DNA of 6,307 nt from SAR86 cluster bacterium (GCA_013204195.1 JABMOJ010000538.1:1-6307); one strand, 5' to 3'; positions 1 to 5,521 are shown, counted from the stretch's first letter. Notes: generated by a model not told the origin, from the letters alone. Numbers and translations: made by a program.

Positions 1-2
1 CG

Positions 3-803
3 CTGAGTACCGGCATCAAAGAGCTTGAATCTTCGCTGGGCGTCACGCTGGTGGAGCGTACGAATAAGTCTGTAGCCTTCACCCAGCTCGGCAAGCAAAT
101 CGCTGAACGCAGCCGCGAAATCATTCGTCAGACTCAAGACCTGGTAGATAATGCGCGCTCCTTGTCAGACCCCACGTCGCTACCCGTCCGACTCGGTGTC
201 ATCCCCACCATTGCGCCCTACTTGATCAGTCAATATGTCATGGCGATCGGTCAGCAGTTCGAGAAGCTAAAACTCTATATTCGCGAGGACACCACCGCCA
301 ACTTGATTCAGGAGTTGTTCGACAATAAGCTCGACTTGGCGCTGTTAGCACTCCCCTATGATGCGGGACAAATTCAAACCCAGGTCATCTATCGCGAAGG
401 TATGCACCTGGCCTATCATCAAAAAACTCGATTGCTGACGCATTCCGACCATGACTTCGACGCACTCCCAGATGAGAGCCTGCTGTTACTAGATGACGGT
501 CATTGCCTAAGAGATCATGCCCTGGCGGGGTGTCGGCTAAAGAACCAGAAAAAGATTCACACCTTTGGCGCCAACAGCTTGCAAATGTTGCTACAAATGG
601 TTGATAACGATCTGGGCGTCACCCTAATTCCAGACATGGTCATCCAAGCTGGCGTACTGCAAGGCACTCAGATCGCCACCGAACGCTTACCGATTAAACG
701 GTTCTATCGCGACATTGGGTTTGCCTGGCGCAAGGGCACATCCAGAGAAGAGCTGCTGCGTGGCATGATGGCCCTACTGAGTGTGCCCCAGCTCGAAGCT
801 TGA
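3..803 (+). CDS. oxyR: OxyR, LysR-family peroxide-sensing regulator, 5' end missing
   Basis: LysR-type transcriptional regulator that senses hydrogen peroxide through a reversible disulfide and activates antioxidant genes in the cytoplasm. The reading frame is open to the left edge. Its first visible residues (LSTGIKELESSLGV, then LVERT) are the DNA-recognition helix and wing of the N-terminal winged helix-turn-helix. By comparison with E. coli OxyR (305 aa), about 31 residues are lost and 266 remain. A linker helix follows, then the sensor domain beginning near LGVIPTIAPYL. The diagnostic motif GHCLRD...C is present: cysteines encoded at 504-506 and 531-533 are nine residues apart, the same spacing as Cys199 and Cys208 of E. 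coli OxyR. A working peroxide switch is therefore likely. The GTG at 51 is internal and not the start. The gene ends 6 bp from the stop of the convergent PhyH gene. Identity is seen directly from the motif; the regulated genes cannot be deduced. Confidence 0.93.
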   Translation: MSTGIKELESSLGVTLVERTNKSVAFTQLGKQIAERSREIIRQTQDLVDNARSLSDPTSLPVRLGVIPTIAPYLISQYVMAIGQQFEKLKLYIREDTTANLIQELFDNKLDLALLALPYDAGQIQTQVIYREGMHLAYHQKTRLLTHSDHDFDALPDESLLLLDDGHCLRDHALAGCRLKNQKKIHTFGANSLQMLLQMVDNDLGVTLIPDMVIQAGVLQGTQIATERLPIKRFYRDIGFAWRKGTSREELLRGMMALLSVPQLEA

Positions 804-809
804 ATGCAC

Positions 810-1595
810 TTAAAGCGGAATTCCTGGGAATTGGGCCGATCGTGTGCCCTCAATTGGGTGGTTACTGGCTGCATGGTAGGTAAAGACCAAGGAAAATTTC
901 GTCTCCGGGCTACGATTTCTGCCCGCCGCATGAAATAACTTACTGTGAAAAAACAGTACGTCACCCTTCTCCAGCGGCACCGGCTTGGCTCGAGCAATCA
1001 GGGCCTTGTTGTCCCCCAGGTCTGGTCGCAAAAACAACGCCGCATCAAAGCGGCCCGGCTCGAAGTCCAGTGTATGGGTACCGGGAATCACTCTCAGGCA
1101 TCCATTCTCAGTGGTTTCGTCACCCACAGCCAACCAAACACTGATCAGGTTGCGCTCATCAAAGGCCCAGTAACGATTATCTTGATGCCACAGGGTGGCA
1201 CTACTGTACCCCGGTTGTTTCGTCATGATGCAGTTATGATGGCACTGAGATAAGACATTATCCGGCGAGTCCAGCAGCGCCTGCAACGTCTGTTTAATGC
1301 CTTCACTGACCGCCCAGTCACGAACAACATCACCCCGCGAATAAGCATGCAACAGGCGCCGACAGGTGTCTCCACCGGGCGCCTCTTTCGACTTGGGCGC
1401 ACCTGGATATTGCAGGTCGGCCTCATACTCGATGGGCGCCAAATTGACCTCGAGATGGGTTTGCGCCATCTCAACGATGGCGTCACAAGTCGCCGCATCG
1501 GTCAGACCTCGACGGACCAGATAGCCATCGCGATGAAATATTGCCAACTCCTGAGGAGTCAGTCCATTCATGACAGTTGGGCTCAAACTGCTCAT
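810..1595 (-). CDS. Phytanoyl-CoA dioxygenase (PhyH) family Fe(II)/2-oxoglutarate oxygenase
   Basis: Predicted cytoplasmic non-haem iron oxygenase of 261 aa, a typical length for bacterial PhyH proteins. The family hydroxylates substrates using O2 and 2-oxoglutarate; human PhyH acts on phytanoyl-CoA, while bacterial members have varied substrates. The N-terminus (LTPQELAIFHRDGYLVRRGL, residues 12-31) is the family opening. The iron triad is His137 and Asp139 (WHQD) plus His222 (FHAAGRN). ENGCLRVIPGTH (164-175) is the conserved core strand. At the position where human PhyH has the 2-oxoglutarate-binding arginine, 11 residues after the distal histidine, this protein has Lys233. The ATG at 1595-1593 overlaps the TGA of the upstream HEAT-like gene (ATGA), indicating translational coupling. 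An internal ATG at residue 9 is a weaker alternative. The substrate is unknown; phytanoyl-CoA should not be assumed. Confidence 0.88.
   Translation of the reverse strand: MSSLSPTVMNGLTPQELAIFHRDGYLVRRGLTDAATCDAIVEMAQTHLEVNLAPIEYEADLQYPGAPKSKEAPGGDTCRRLLHAYSRGDVVRDWAVSEGIKQTLQALLDSPDNVLSQCHHNCIMTKQPGYSSATLWHQDNRYWAFDERNLISVWLAVGDETTENGCLRVIPGTHTLDFEPGRFDAALFLRPDLGDNKALIARAKPVPLEKGDVLFFHSKLFHAAGRNRSPETKFSLVFTYHAASNHPIEGTRSAQFPGIPL
1592..1595 (-). promoter_or_regulatory. ATGA stop/start overlap coupling the HEAT-like and PhyH genes
   Basis: On the minus strand the upstream frame ends AAA TGA and the PhyH frame starts ATG AGC within the same four bases. No clear Shine-Dalgarno sequence precedes the PhyH start, which fits translation by reinitiation after the upstream stop. 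Co-transcription is inferred from this overlap. Confidence 0.8.
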
Positions 1596-2140
1596 TTGGC
1601 ATGCCTGCGATCAATGCTCACAGCTCGCGCTTCCCAGTCCTGGGCAATCGCCGCTCGATAAACCGCCAACACCTCACGACTCGTCTCCGTATCTAACCGC
1701 TGCAAACACGCCGCAGTTTGAACGCGCAAATGCGGGTCAGCTTCGCGCAGCAATGGCACCAACGCGGCTTCCAAGGCGGCCGCGCGACTCTCATGAAACG
1801 CAGCACACAAACCATCGACGCCGCGCCGACGGGACACAACCGCGGTTGAAGCCTGCGTACTTTGGATAAAAAACCGCCAGACATCTTCATTCGGGAAAGC
1901 TGTGAGCGACGCCGCCGCGCGGGCTCGGACATAGTCCAATTGATCTGCGTCCTGAGCGATATCAAGCAGCGTTCGCCAACTGTCCACAGGCAACCCTGCC
2001 AGCCTTTCTCGGTCTAGCTGCCATTCATAGCCCTGCAAGGAGGCCAAAACCTGCTCAGTCTCAGTCGCGGCAGACACCGTGGCACTCATGCCCATCAGCA
2101 AAAATGCCAGATACAGTCTCGACAACATTATCATCAACAT
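1592..2140 (-). CDS. Exported HEAT-repeat-like protein of unknown function
   Basis: A 182-aa protein whose exact family I do not recognise. The N-terminus reads as a Sec signal peptide: Arg8, a hydrophobic stretch through about residue 18 (LYLAFLLMGM), and a VSA signal-peptidase motif at 22-24, so the mature protein probably begins near Ala25 in the periplasm. The rest is rich in amphipathic alpha-helices with Ala/Leu/Arg periodicity resembling degenerate HEAT repeats, for example residues 54-90, 105-125 and 122-160 (LVPLLREADPHLRVQTAACLQRL). Such repeats usually mediate protein-protein contact. I see no catalytic motif or lipobox. The first ATG (2140) is preferred because CTCCACC on the plus strand (GGTGGAG on the gene's strand) lies 7 nt upstream; ATGs at residues 3 and 5 would also leave a usable signal peptide. 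It is the first gene of a two-gene unit with the PhyH oxygenase. Export of one product but not the other is odd for tightly coupled genes. Confidence 0.8.
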   Translation of the reverse strand: MLMIMLSRLYLAFLLMGMSATVSAATETEQVLASLQGYEWQLDRERLAGLPVDSWRTLLDIAQDADQLDYVRARAAASLTAFPNEDVWRFFIQSTQASTAVVSRRRGVDGLCAAFHESRAAALEAALVPLLREADPHLRVQTAACLQRLDTETSREVLAVYRAAIAQDWEARAVSIDRRHAK

Positions 2141-2147
2141 CCTGAAG

Positions 2148-2154
2148 CTCCACC
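2148..2154 (-). promoter_or_regulatory. Ribosome binding site of the HEAT-like gene
   Basis: The gene strand reads GGTGGAG, ending 7 nt before the first of three in-frame ATGs. This spacing favours the upstream-most ATG at 2140 over those two and four codons later. Confidence 0.6.
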
Positions 2155-2277
2155 GAAAACGTTAATCATACGTACATTTTGCCAGCTACGCGCTACATTG
2201 TCTTTGCCGCCAATAGGAAATATGCGCTAACGTGGCTGGACGATCTGCGACATCCTGCAACTCTACAATCAACTCAA

Positions 2278-2284
2278 AGAGGAA
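2278..2284 (+). promoter_or_regulatory. Ribosome binding site of the CBS-domain gene
   Basis: AGAGGAA is a strong Shine-Dalgarno match, with the GAGG core 7 nt from the ATG at 2290. It decides the start: the frame is open further upstream to a TTG at 2179, but that extension has no such site and adds no conserved sequence. Confidence 0.8.
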
Positions 2285-2289
2285 GCGTT

Positions 2290-2691
2290 ATGGCAAAGTC
2301 AGTCGAGGTGAGTCAATACATGCAGCACAAGCCCGTCACCGTGACGGCGGATATGAACATTTATGACGCTTCCCGGAAAATCCTGGAGAACAAAGTCTCG
2401 GGCGTGGTGGTCGTCGATGCAGACAACAACCTGGTGGGCATGCTCTCGGAACTCGATTGCCTGCGCGCCCTGATCACTTCCGTTTACAACGGCGCTGACC
2501 CAGGCGGCGCGCTAGTCAGCGAGATAATGACCACAGAGGTTGAAGTCAACCAGCCTACTGATGACATCGTCACAGTCGCAACATCCATGCTGGATCATAA
2601 ACATCGGCGTCGACCAATCGTCGTTGACGGTAAACTTGTCGGTCAACTGACCTGTCGCCAAATACTCGGCGCCATCAAGGACTTCAACTGA
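2290..2691 (+). CDS. Two-CBS-domain (Bateman module) protein
   Basis: A 133-aa soluble protein made almost wholly of one Bateman module. CBS domain 1 spans about residues 6-62 (VSQYMQHKPVTVTADMNIYDA, then SGVVVVDADNNLVGMLSELDCLRAL). CBS domain 2 spans about 75-131 (VSEIMTTEVEVNQPTDDIVTVA, then RRRPIVVDGKLVGQLTCRQIL). CBS pairs bind adenosine-containing ligands such as AMP, ATP, NAD or SAM and act as energy or redox sensors, usually by regulating a partner. There is no attached catalytic, transport or DNA-binding domain, so this stand-alone protein probably works in trans or as a dimer. Its partner is not evident from neighbours. Downstream lies a structured non-coding segment ending in a plus-strand terminator, which could be its long 3' untranslated region. 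The family call is secure from the two GVVVVD/LVG and RPIVVD/LVGQLT motif sets; the ligand is unknown. Confidence 0.92.
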   Translation: MAKSVEVSQYMQHKPVTVTADMNIYDASRKILENKVSGVVVVDADNNLVGMLSELDCLRALITSVYNGADPGGALVSEIMTTEVEVNQPTDDIVTVATSMLDHKHRRRPIVVDGKLVGQLTCRQILGAIKDFN

Positions 2692-2838
2692 CGAGGACCG
2701 CCAAATTCAACAAAACAGCCCCTGAAATCATAAGAGCCGGGCATTCACGACGATCAACTCGTCATGCTTTACCGGAACAAATCATGACGCCATGACCCGC
2801 CACATCGACACAGCGCGGCCAGACTCTGCATGATCAGC

Positions 2839-2858
2839 CGCTGCCTGAACAGGCAGCG
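2839..2858. repeat. Perfect 9-bp inverted repeat (hairpin)
   Basis: CGCTGCCTG (2839-2847) and CAGGCAGCG (2850-2858) are exact reverse complements separated by AA. As RNA this would fold as an 8-bp stem with a GAAC loop. A second small stem, CCGCT/AGCGG with a TTCG loop, follows at 2865-2878. Confidence 0.75.
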
Positions 2859-2877
2859 TTGGCGCCGCTTTCGAGCG

Positions 2878-2934
2878 GATGGTGATGCAGATGGCGATGC
2901 AGATAGTGAAGCAGATAGTGAAGCAGATAGTGAA
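2878..2934. repeat. 12-bp tandem repeat, 4.75 copies
   Basis: The units are GATGGTGATGCA, GATGGCGATGCA, GATAGTGAAGCA, GATAGTGAAGCA and a partial GATAGTGAA. The first two are near-identical to each other and the last three are identical, so the array probably grew by two rounds of duplication. The repeat has no stop codon on the plus strand in one frame and would read Asp-Gly/Ser-Asp/Glu-Ala, but the containing open frame looks non-coding. It lies between two hairpins. Confidence 0.9.
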
Positions 2935-2936
2935 AT

Positions 2937-2979
2937 GTTGCTGATCGTGACGCGGATGCGCTCGCGTTCGATCAGCAAC
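2937..2979. repeat. Long interrupted hairpin
   Basis: GTTGCTGATCG (2937-2947) pairs exactly with CGATCAGCAAC (2969-2979). After a small bulge, ACGCG (2950-2954) pairs with CGCGT (2963-2967), leaving an 8-nt loop. Total pairing is 16 bp over 43 nt. No T-run follows, so it is not itself a classical terminator. Confidence 0.75.
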
Positions 2980-3038
2980 GATTCGCTTTACTGCTCACGA
3001 CAGGGTCGTCAAAAAAATCGACGAGACACGGTTAGTCC

Positions 3039-3058
3039 GCTTCAACTGAGGCTTTTTT
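3039..3058 (+). terminator. Intrinsic terminator, plus strand
   Basis: GCTTC (3039-3043) pairs with GAGGC (3048-3052), with one G-U pair and an AACT loop, followed at once by six T residues. It ends plus-strand transcription coming from the CBS gene or from the structured segment. On the minus strand it lies just past the phosphatase stop and lacks a T-run, so it should act in one direction only. The stem is short, hence moderate confidence. Confidence 0.6.
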
Positions 3059-3737
3059 AGGTCGGCAGGGCATTCAATGTCGTTTCTAACAGGTGCGCTG
3101 TGTCATTAAACCCTCTGACGATCATTTTCCCTTCAACCATCACTATTTGACTGATTGAACCATTGTCGCAGCCGTTAAATGCAAAGTGCGCCGAACCGGA
3201 GGCATGGGACAAGATATGCCCGACAATGCCACCATGCACAACGGCAACGATCAGCTGATCTGGGTGGCGTGCCGCGATCTTCCCCAAAGCTCTTTCGACT
3301 CGAGCATGAATCTGCGCTCTGGACTCTGCACCGGGAATCGCATCCCAGCGTTGCTCGGCCTGCATCTGCTGGTAAATCGGGTCATTATCAAAGGCCTTGA
3401 TCCGCAGCAAGCCCCCTTCCCAATCACCCAAGTGAACTTCCCGCAGATCAGGCTCCTCGATAGGCTCAAGTCCTAGATGGCCGGCTAGGGGCGCCGCGGT
3501 CTCATGAGTGCGGGTCAAATTGGTGACGTAGATAGCGTCTATAGGCAAGTGTCGAAGTCTTTCACCAACCCGTTCTGCCTGCTCTCGCCCAGCATTAGCG
3601 AGTTCAGGATCACCTTGCTCAGCCACGAGGGGAAAGGGATTTTCAAGACTCGCAGCACGAGATTCGCCATGGCGGACCAAGAGTATCTGCGTTGCACCTT
3701 GAGGCGCGGTAAATCGGTGTTGTCGGTATTCTTTCAT
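3057..3737 (-). CDS. Histidine phosphatase family protein (phosphoglycerate mutase-like)
   Basis: Cytoplasmic 226-aa member of branch 1 of the histidine phosphatase superfamily, which hydrolyses or transfers phosphate through a phosphohistidine intermediate. The catalytic RHG motif is at residues 22-24 (LLVRHGES, His23 nucleophile). Arg76 (LTRTHET) is the second phosphate-binding arginine, Glu100 (LREVHLGDWEG) the likely proton donor, and His168 (VVHGG) the second active-site histidine, so the active site is complete. The length fits stand-alone phosphatases of this group. The substrate cannot be read from sequence: members act on sugar phosphates, nucleotides, cobalamin precursors and others. 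No cobalamin gene is nearby, so no CobC name is given. The ATG at 3737 is preceded by a weak AAGG. The gene diverges from the carboxyltransferase gene across a 182-bp gap. Confidence 0.9.
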   Translation of the reverse strand: MKEYRQHRFTAPQGATQILLVRHGESRAASLENPFPLVAEQGDPELANAGREQAERVGERLRHLPIDAIYVTNLTRTHETAAPLAGHLGLEPIEEPDLREVHLGDWEGGLLRIKAFDNDPIYQQMQAEQRWDAIPGAESRAQIHARVERALGKIAARHPDQLIVAVVHGGIVGHILSHASGSAHFAFNGCDNGSISQIVMVEGKMIVRGFNDTAHLLETTLNALPT

Positions 3738-3919
3738 CGCCTTGCCCTACCTGCCGCTATTGAACCTGGGAGTCTAACAAATTTCCGCGCCTTACCCGCA
3801 GAAAAAACCCCGATGGAATTGCTGCGCACAGCAACCAAAATCCTTGCTAGTATGCGGTAACAGAGTGCAACCTTAGATCAATCCACACATCACACATATT
3901 ACATACAAGGCAGACAACG
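3738..3919. promoter_or_regulatory. Divergent promoter region of phosphatase and carboxyltransferase genes
   Basis: These 182 bp should hold promoters for both flanking genes, which point away from each other. I could not find a convincing -35/-10 pair at normal spacing on either strand. The clearest element is a 16-bp palindromic site, TTGCTG-CGCA-CAGCAA, at 3819-3834. The stretch just before the carboxyltransferase start (3881-3909) is AC-rich and poor in G, consistent with an unstructured leader, and AAGG at 3907-3910 is a weak ribosome binding site 9 nt from the ATG. Confidence 0.45.
3819..3834. promoter_or_regulatory. Candidate operator palindrome
   Basis: TTGCTG (3819-3824) and CAGCAA (3829-3834) are exact reverse complements around CGCA, about 85 bp before the carboxyltransferase start. 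Size and symmetry suit a dimeric regulator or a small leader hairpin. No regulator in the window can be assigned to it. Confidence 0.35.
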
Positions 3920-5470
3920 ATGAGCTGGGATAAAGAGATTGACGAACTTCATCATCGCGGGACTCTCGCAGAGGCCATGGGCGGCGCGGACAAAGTCGCT
4001 CGCCAACATGAATTTGGCAAACTGACGATTCGAGAGCGGGTTGACGCCATTGTTGACCCAGGCAGCTTTCACGAAGTAGGCAAACTCGCCGGCGTTGGGC
4101 AATACGATAATGACGGCAACCTAGTGAGCTTCACGCCCTCAAACTATATCTTTGGCACGGCCGAGATTGATGGCCGAGCAGTGATGATCTCAGGCGATGA
4201 CTTTACCGTTCGCGGCGGATCTGCCGATGCGTCTATCGGCGCCAAGCGCATGCAAGCCGAAGGGCTAGCGCTGGAACTGGGCTTGCCCCACATCCGACTG
4301 GTAGATGGCATGGGCGGTGGTGGCTCGGTAAAGACCATTGAAACCGCCGGGCGAACTTACATTCCTCAGATCGCCGGCTGGGACACCATTGTCGGCCACT
4401 TGGGCGTGGCACCATCTGTGTCCCTGGCCCTCGGATCTGTCGCCGGTATCGGCGCCGCACGGGTGACGACGTCTCATTACTCGGTAATCGTCAAAGATAC
4501 TGCGCAAATGATGATTGCTGGGCCCGCCCTCGTGGACTGGGCCAGCCTGGGGGATGTTAGCAAGGAAGAATTAGGATCCAGCCGAATCCATACCCGTAAC
4601 GGCGCTATTGACGATGAGGCTGAGTCAGAAGCCCAGGCCTTTGCTATGGCCCGACGTTTTCTGTCCTACTTGCCTTCTAACGTCGATGCATTGCCACCCA
4701 GGGTGGCCTGTCATGATCCCGTCGATCGTCGCGACGAACAACTCATGAACATCATTCCTCGAGACCCGCGAAAGGTCTACAAGATGCGCAAAATCATCAA
4801 TAGCGTCTTCGATCAGGATTCGTTCTTTGAGATTGGCAAGCAATGGGGTAAGTCCATCATTTGCGGTTTGGCGCGGCTCAATGGCATTCCTGTGGCGGTG
4901 TTTGCCGAGGATGCCATGATCTATGGCGGTGCCTGGACAGCCGATGCCAGTCGCAAGCTGGTTCGACACTGTGACCTGGCCTCAACCTTCCACCTACCCT
5001 TAATTCACCTGATCGACTGCCCCGGATTTTTGATCGGCAAAGAATCTGAAGAAAGCGCCACCATACGTTTTGGCTCACAGGCCTTAGCTGCCCTCGGCCA
5101 GACCACAGTGCCCTTCTGCAGTGTTGTGGTACGCAAGGCATTCGGGGTTGCGGGGGCCTCGAACAAAAAACCTGGCAAGCATCACTTTAGAATCGCCTGG
5201 CCCTCTGGCGACTGGGGTTCTCTGCCCATCGAAGGCGGGATTGAGGTTGCCTATAAAGCCGAGCTCGCCGAAGTCAGTGATTACGACGCCCATCTGGCCG
5301 AGATCAAACAGCGCCTCAATCGACTACGCTCACCATTCCGGTCTGCGGAATTTTTTGAAATTGAGGAGATCATTGACCCTCGAGATACGCGCCTACATCT
5401 CTGTCGTTGGGCCAAGCTCGTGGCTGGCACCGTCAGCACAGGATCGACCCAGTTTTCTTATCGACCCTAA
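3920..5470 (+). CDS. Acyl-CoA carboxylase carboxyltransferase (beta) subunit, PccB-like
   Basis: A 516-aa carboxyltransferase of the biotin-dependent acyl-CoA carboxylase family, which moves CO2 from carboxybiotin to an acyl-CoA such as propionyl-, methylcrotonyl- or geranyl-CoA. The length matches full PccB-type proteins, with both crotonase-fold halves. The N half has HEFGKLTIRERVDAIVDPGSFHE (30-52), GDDFTVRGGS (92-101), an oxyanion region GSVAGIGAAR (172-181) and VKDTAQMMIAGPALV (191-205). The C half has KVYKMRKIINSVFD (285-298), DCPGFLIG (366-373), a second oxyanion region AFGVAGAS (407-414) and AWPSGDWGSLPIEGGIE (426-442). The glycine patterns differ from classical PccB (AGGAYSPA and GGAYDVMSSKH), which puts it in a divergent subfamily, so the substrate is left open. 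No biotin carboxylase or biotin carrier gene adjoins it in this window. The ATG at 3920 is the first good start and matches the family N-terminus. Confidence 0.92.
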   Translation: MSWDKEIDELHHRGTLAEAMGGADKVARQHEFGKLTIRERVDAIVDPGSFHEVGKLAGVGQYDNDGNLVSFTPSNYIFGTAEIDGRAVMISGDDFTVRGGSADASIGAKRMQAEGLALELGLPHIRLVDGMGGGGSVKTIETAGRTYIPQIAGWDTIVGHLGVAPSVSLALGSVAGIGAARVTTSHYSVIVKDTAQMMIAGPALVDWASLGDVSKEELGSSRIHTRNGAIDDEAESEAQAFAMARRFLSYLPSNVDALPPRVACHDPVDRRDEQLMNIIPRDPRKVYKMRKIINSVFDQDSFFEIGKQWGKSIICGLARLNGIPVAVFAEDAMIYGGAWTADASRKLVRHCDLASTFHLPLIHLIDCPGFLIGKESEESATIRFGSQALAALGQTTVPFCSVVVRKAFGVAGASNKKPGKHHFRIAWPSGDWGSLPIEGGIEVAYKAELAEVSDYDAHLAEIKQRLNRLRSPFRSAEFFEIEEIIDPRDTRLHLCRWAKLVAGTVSTGSTQFSYRP

Positions 5471-5510
5471 GCATTAACAGGCATTAACTGGCATTAACAA
5501 GCATTAAGCC
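5471..5510. repeat. Four 10-bp direct repeats, GCATTAA core
   Basis: GCATTAACAG, GCATTAACTG, GCATTAACAA and GCATTAAGCC follow one another with no gap, starting at the first base after the carboxyltransferase stop codon. The 7-base core is invariant; the last three positions vary. The 10-bp period places each core on nearly the same face of the helix. There are too few and too short units, with no spacers, for CRISPR. Confidence 0.9.
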
Positions 5511-5521
5511 GCAGCCTATCT

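Larger units (their letters stand above)
2141..2289. promoter_or_regulatory. Divergent intergenic region (HEAT-like/PhyH unit and CBS gene)
   Basis: These 149 bp separate two divergent genes and should hold promoters for both. On the plus strand TTGTCT at 2198-2203 sits 17 nt before TATGCG at 2221-2226, a weak sigma70-like pair. On the minus strand TATGAT, the complement of ATCATA at 2165-2170, is a good -10 match but has no convincing -35 at normal spacing. I see no strong operator palindrome beyond the short TACGTA at 2170-2175. The region's role is inferred from gene orientation; the exact promoter positions are guesses. Confidence 0.45.
2692..3056. other. Gene-free, repeat- and hairpin-rich intergenic segment
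   Basis: This 365-bp stretch between the CBS gene and the histidine phosphatase holds no convincing gene. From left to right it contains inverted repeats GACGA/TCGTC (2749-2753 with 2759-2763) and CGTCATG/CATGACG (2760-2766 with 2783-2789), a perfect 9-bp inverted repeat at 2839-2858, a short stem with a TTCG loop at 2865-2878, a 12-bp tandem repeat at 2878-2934, an 11-bp plus 5-bp hairpin at 2937-2979, a minor TCGTC/GACGA pair around an A-rich loop at 3006-3024, and a terminator entering the phosphatase stop codon. The arrangement could be a long 3' untranslated region of the CBS mRNA, an independent small RNA, or a palindromic repeat element. Confidence 0.6.

Noticed and set aside
945..1869. 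Several plus-strand frames antisense to the PhyH and HEAT-like genes
   Set aside because: No domain, no ribosome binding site, and they oppose genes supported by motifs and by the ATGA coupling.
2179..2289. 37-residue N-terminal extension of the CBS protein from a TTG
   Set aside because: The strong AGAGGAA site 7 nt from the ATG at 2290, and the CBS motif beginning right after it, make the shorter form the real one.
2769..2978. 69-aa minus-strand open frame with Ser-Ala-Ser-Leu repeats
   Set aside because: Low-complexity reading of the same tandem array on the other strand, with no ribosome binding site or family resemblance.
3006..3024. TCGTC/GACGA stem around a run of seven A residues as a minus-strand terminator for the phosphatase
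   Set aside because: On the minus strand the T-run falls in the loop rather than after the stem, so it does not have terminator geometry.
2830..3060. 76-aa plus-strand open frame with an Asp/Gly/Ala/Ser/Glu repeat
   Set aside because: No ribosome binding site precedes its ATG, the acidic repeat merely reflects the 12-bp tandem array, and its stop codon lies in the T-run of an intrinsic terminator. It is better explained as non-coding structured DNA.
3504..3860. 118-aa plus-strand frame antisense to the histidine phosphatase and running into the promoter region
   Set aside because: It opposes a gene with a complete active site, has no recognisable domain, and is composed of shadow sequence.
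5121..5477. 118-aa plus-strand frame inside the carboxyltransferase gene
   Set aside because: Lies in an alternative frame of a well-conserved gene and shows no family features.
5471..5510. CRISPR-like array
   Set aside because: Units are 10 bp, adjacent, and without spacers; no cas gene is present.
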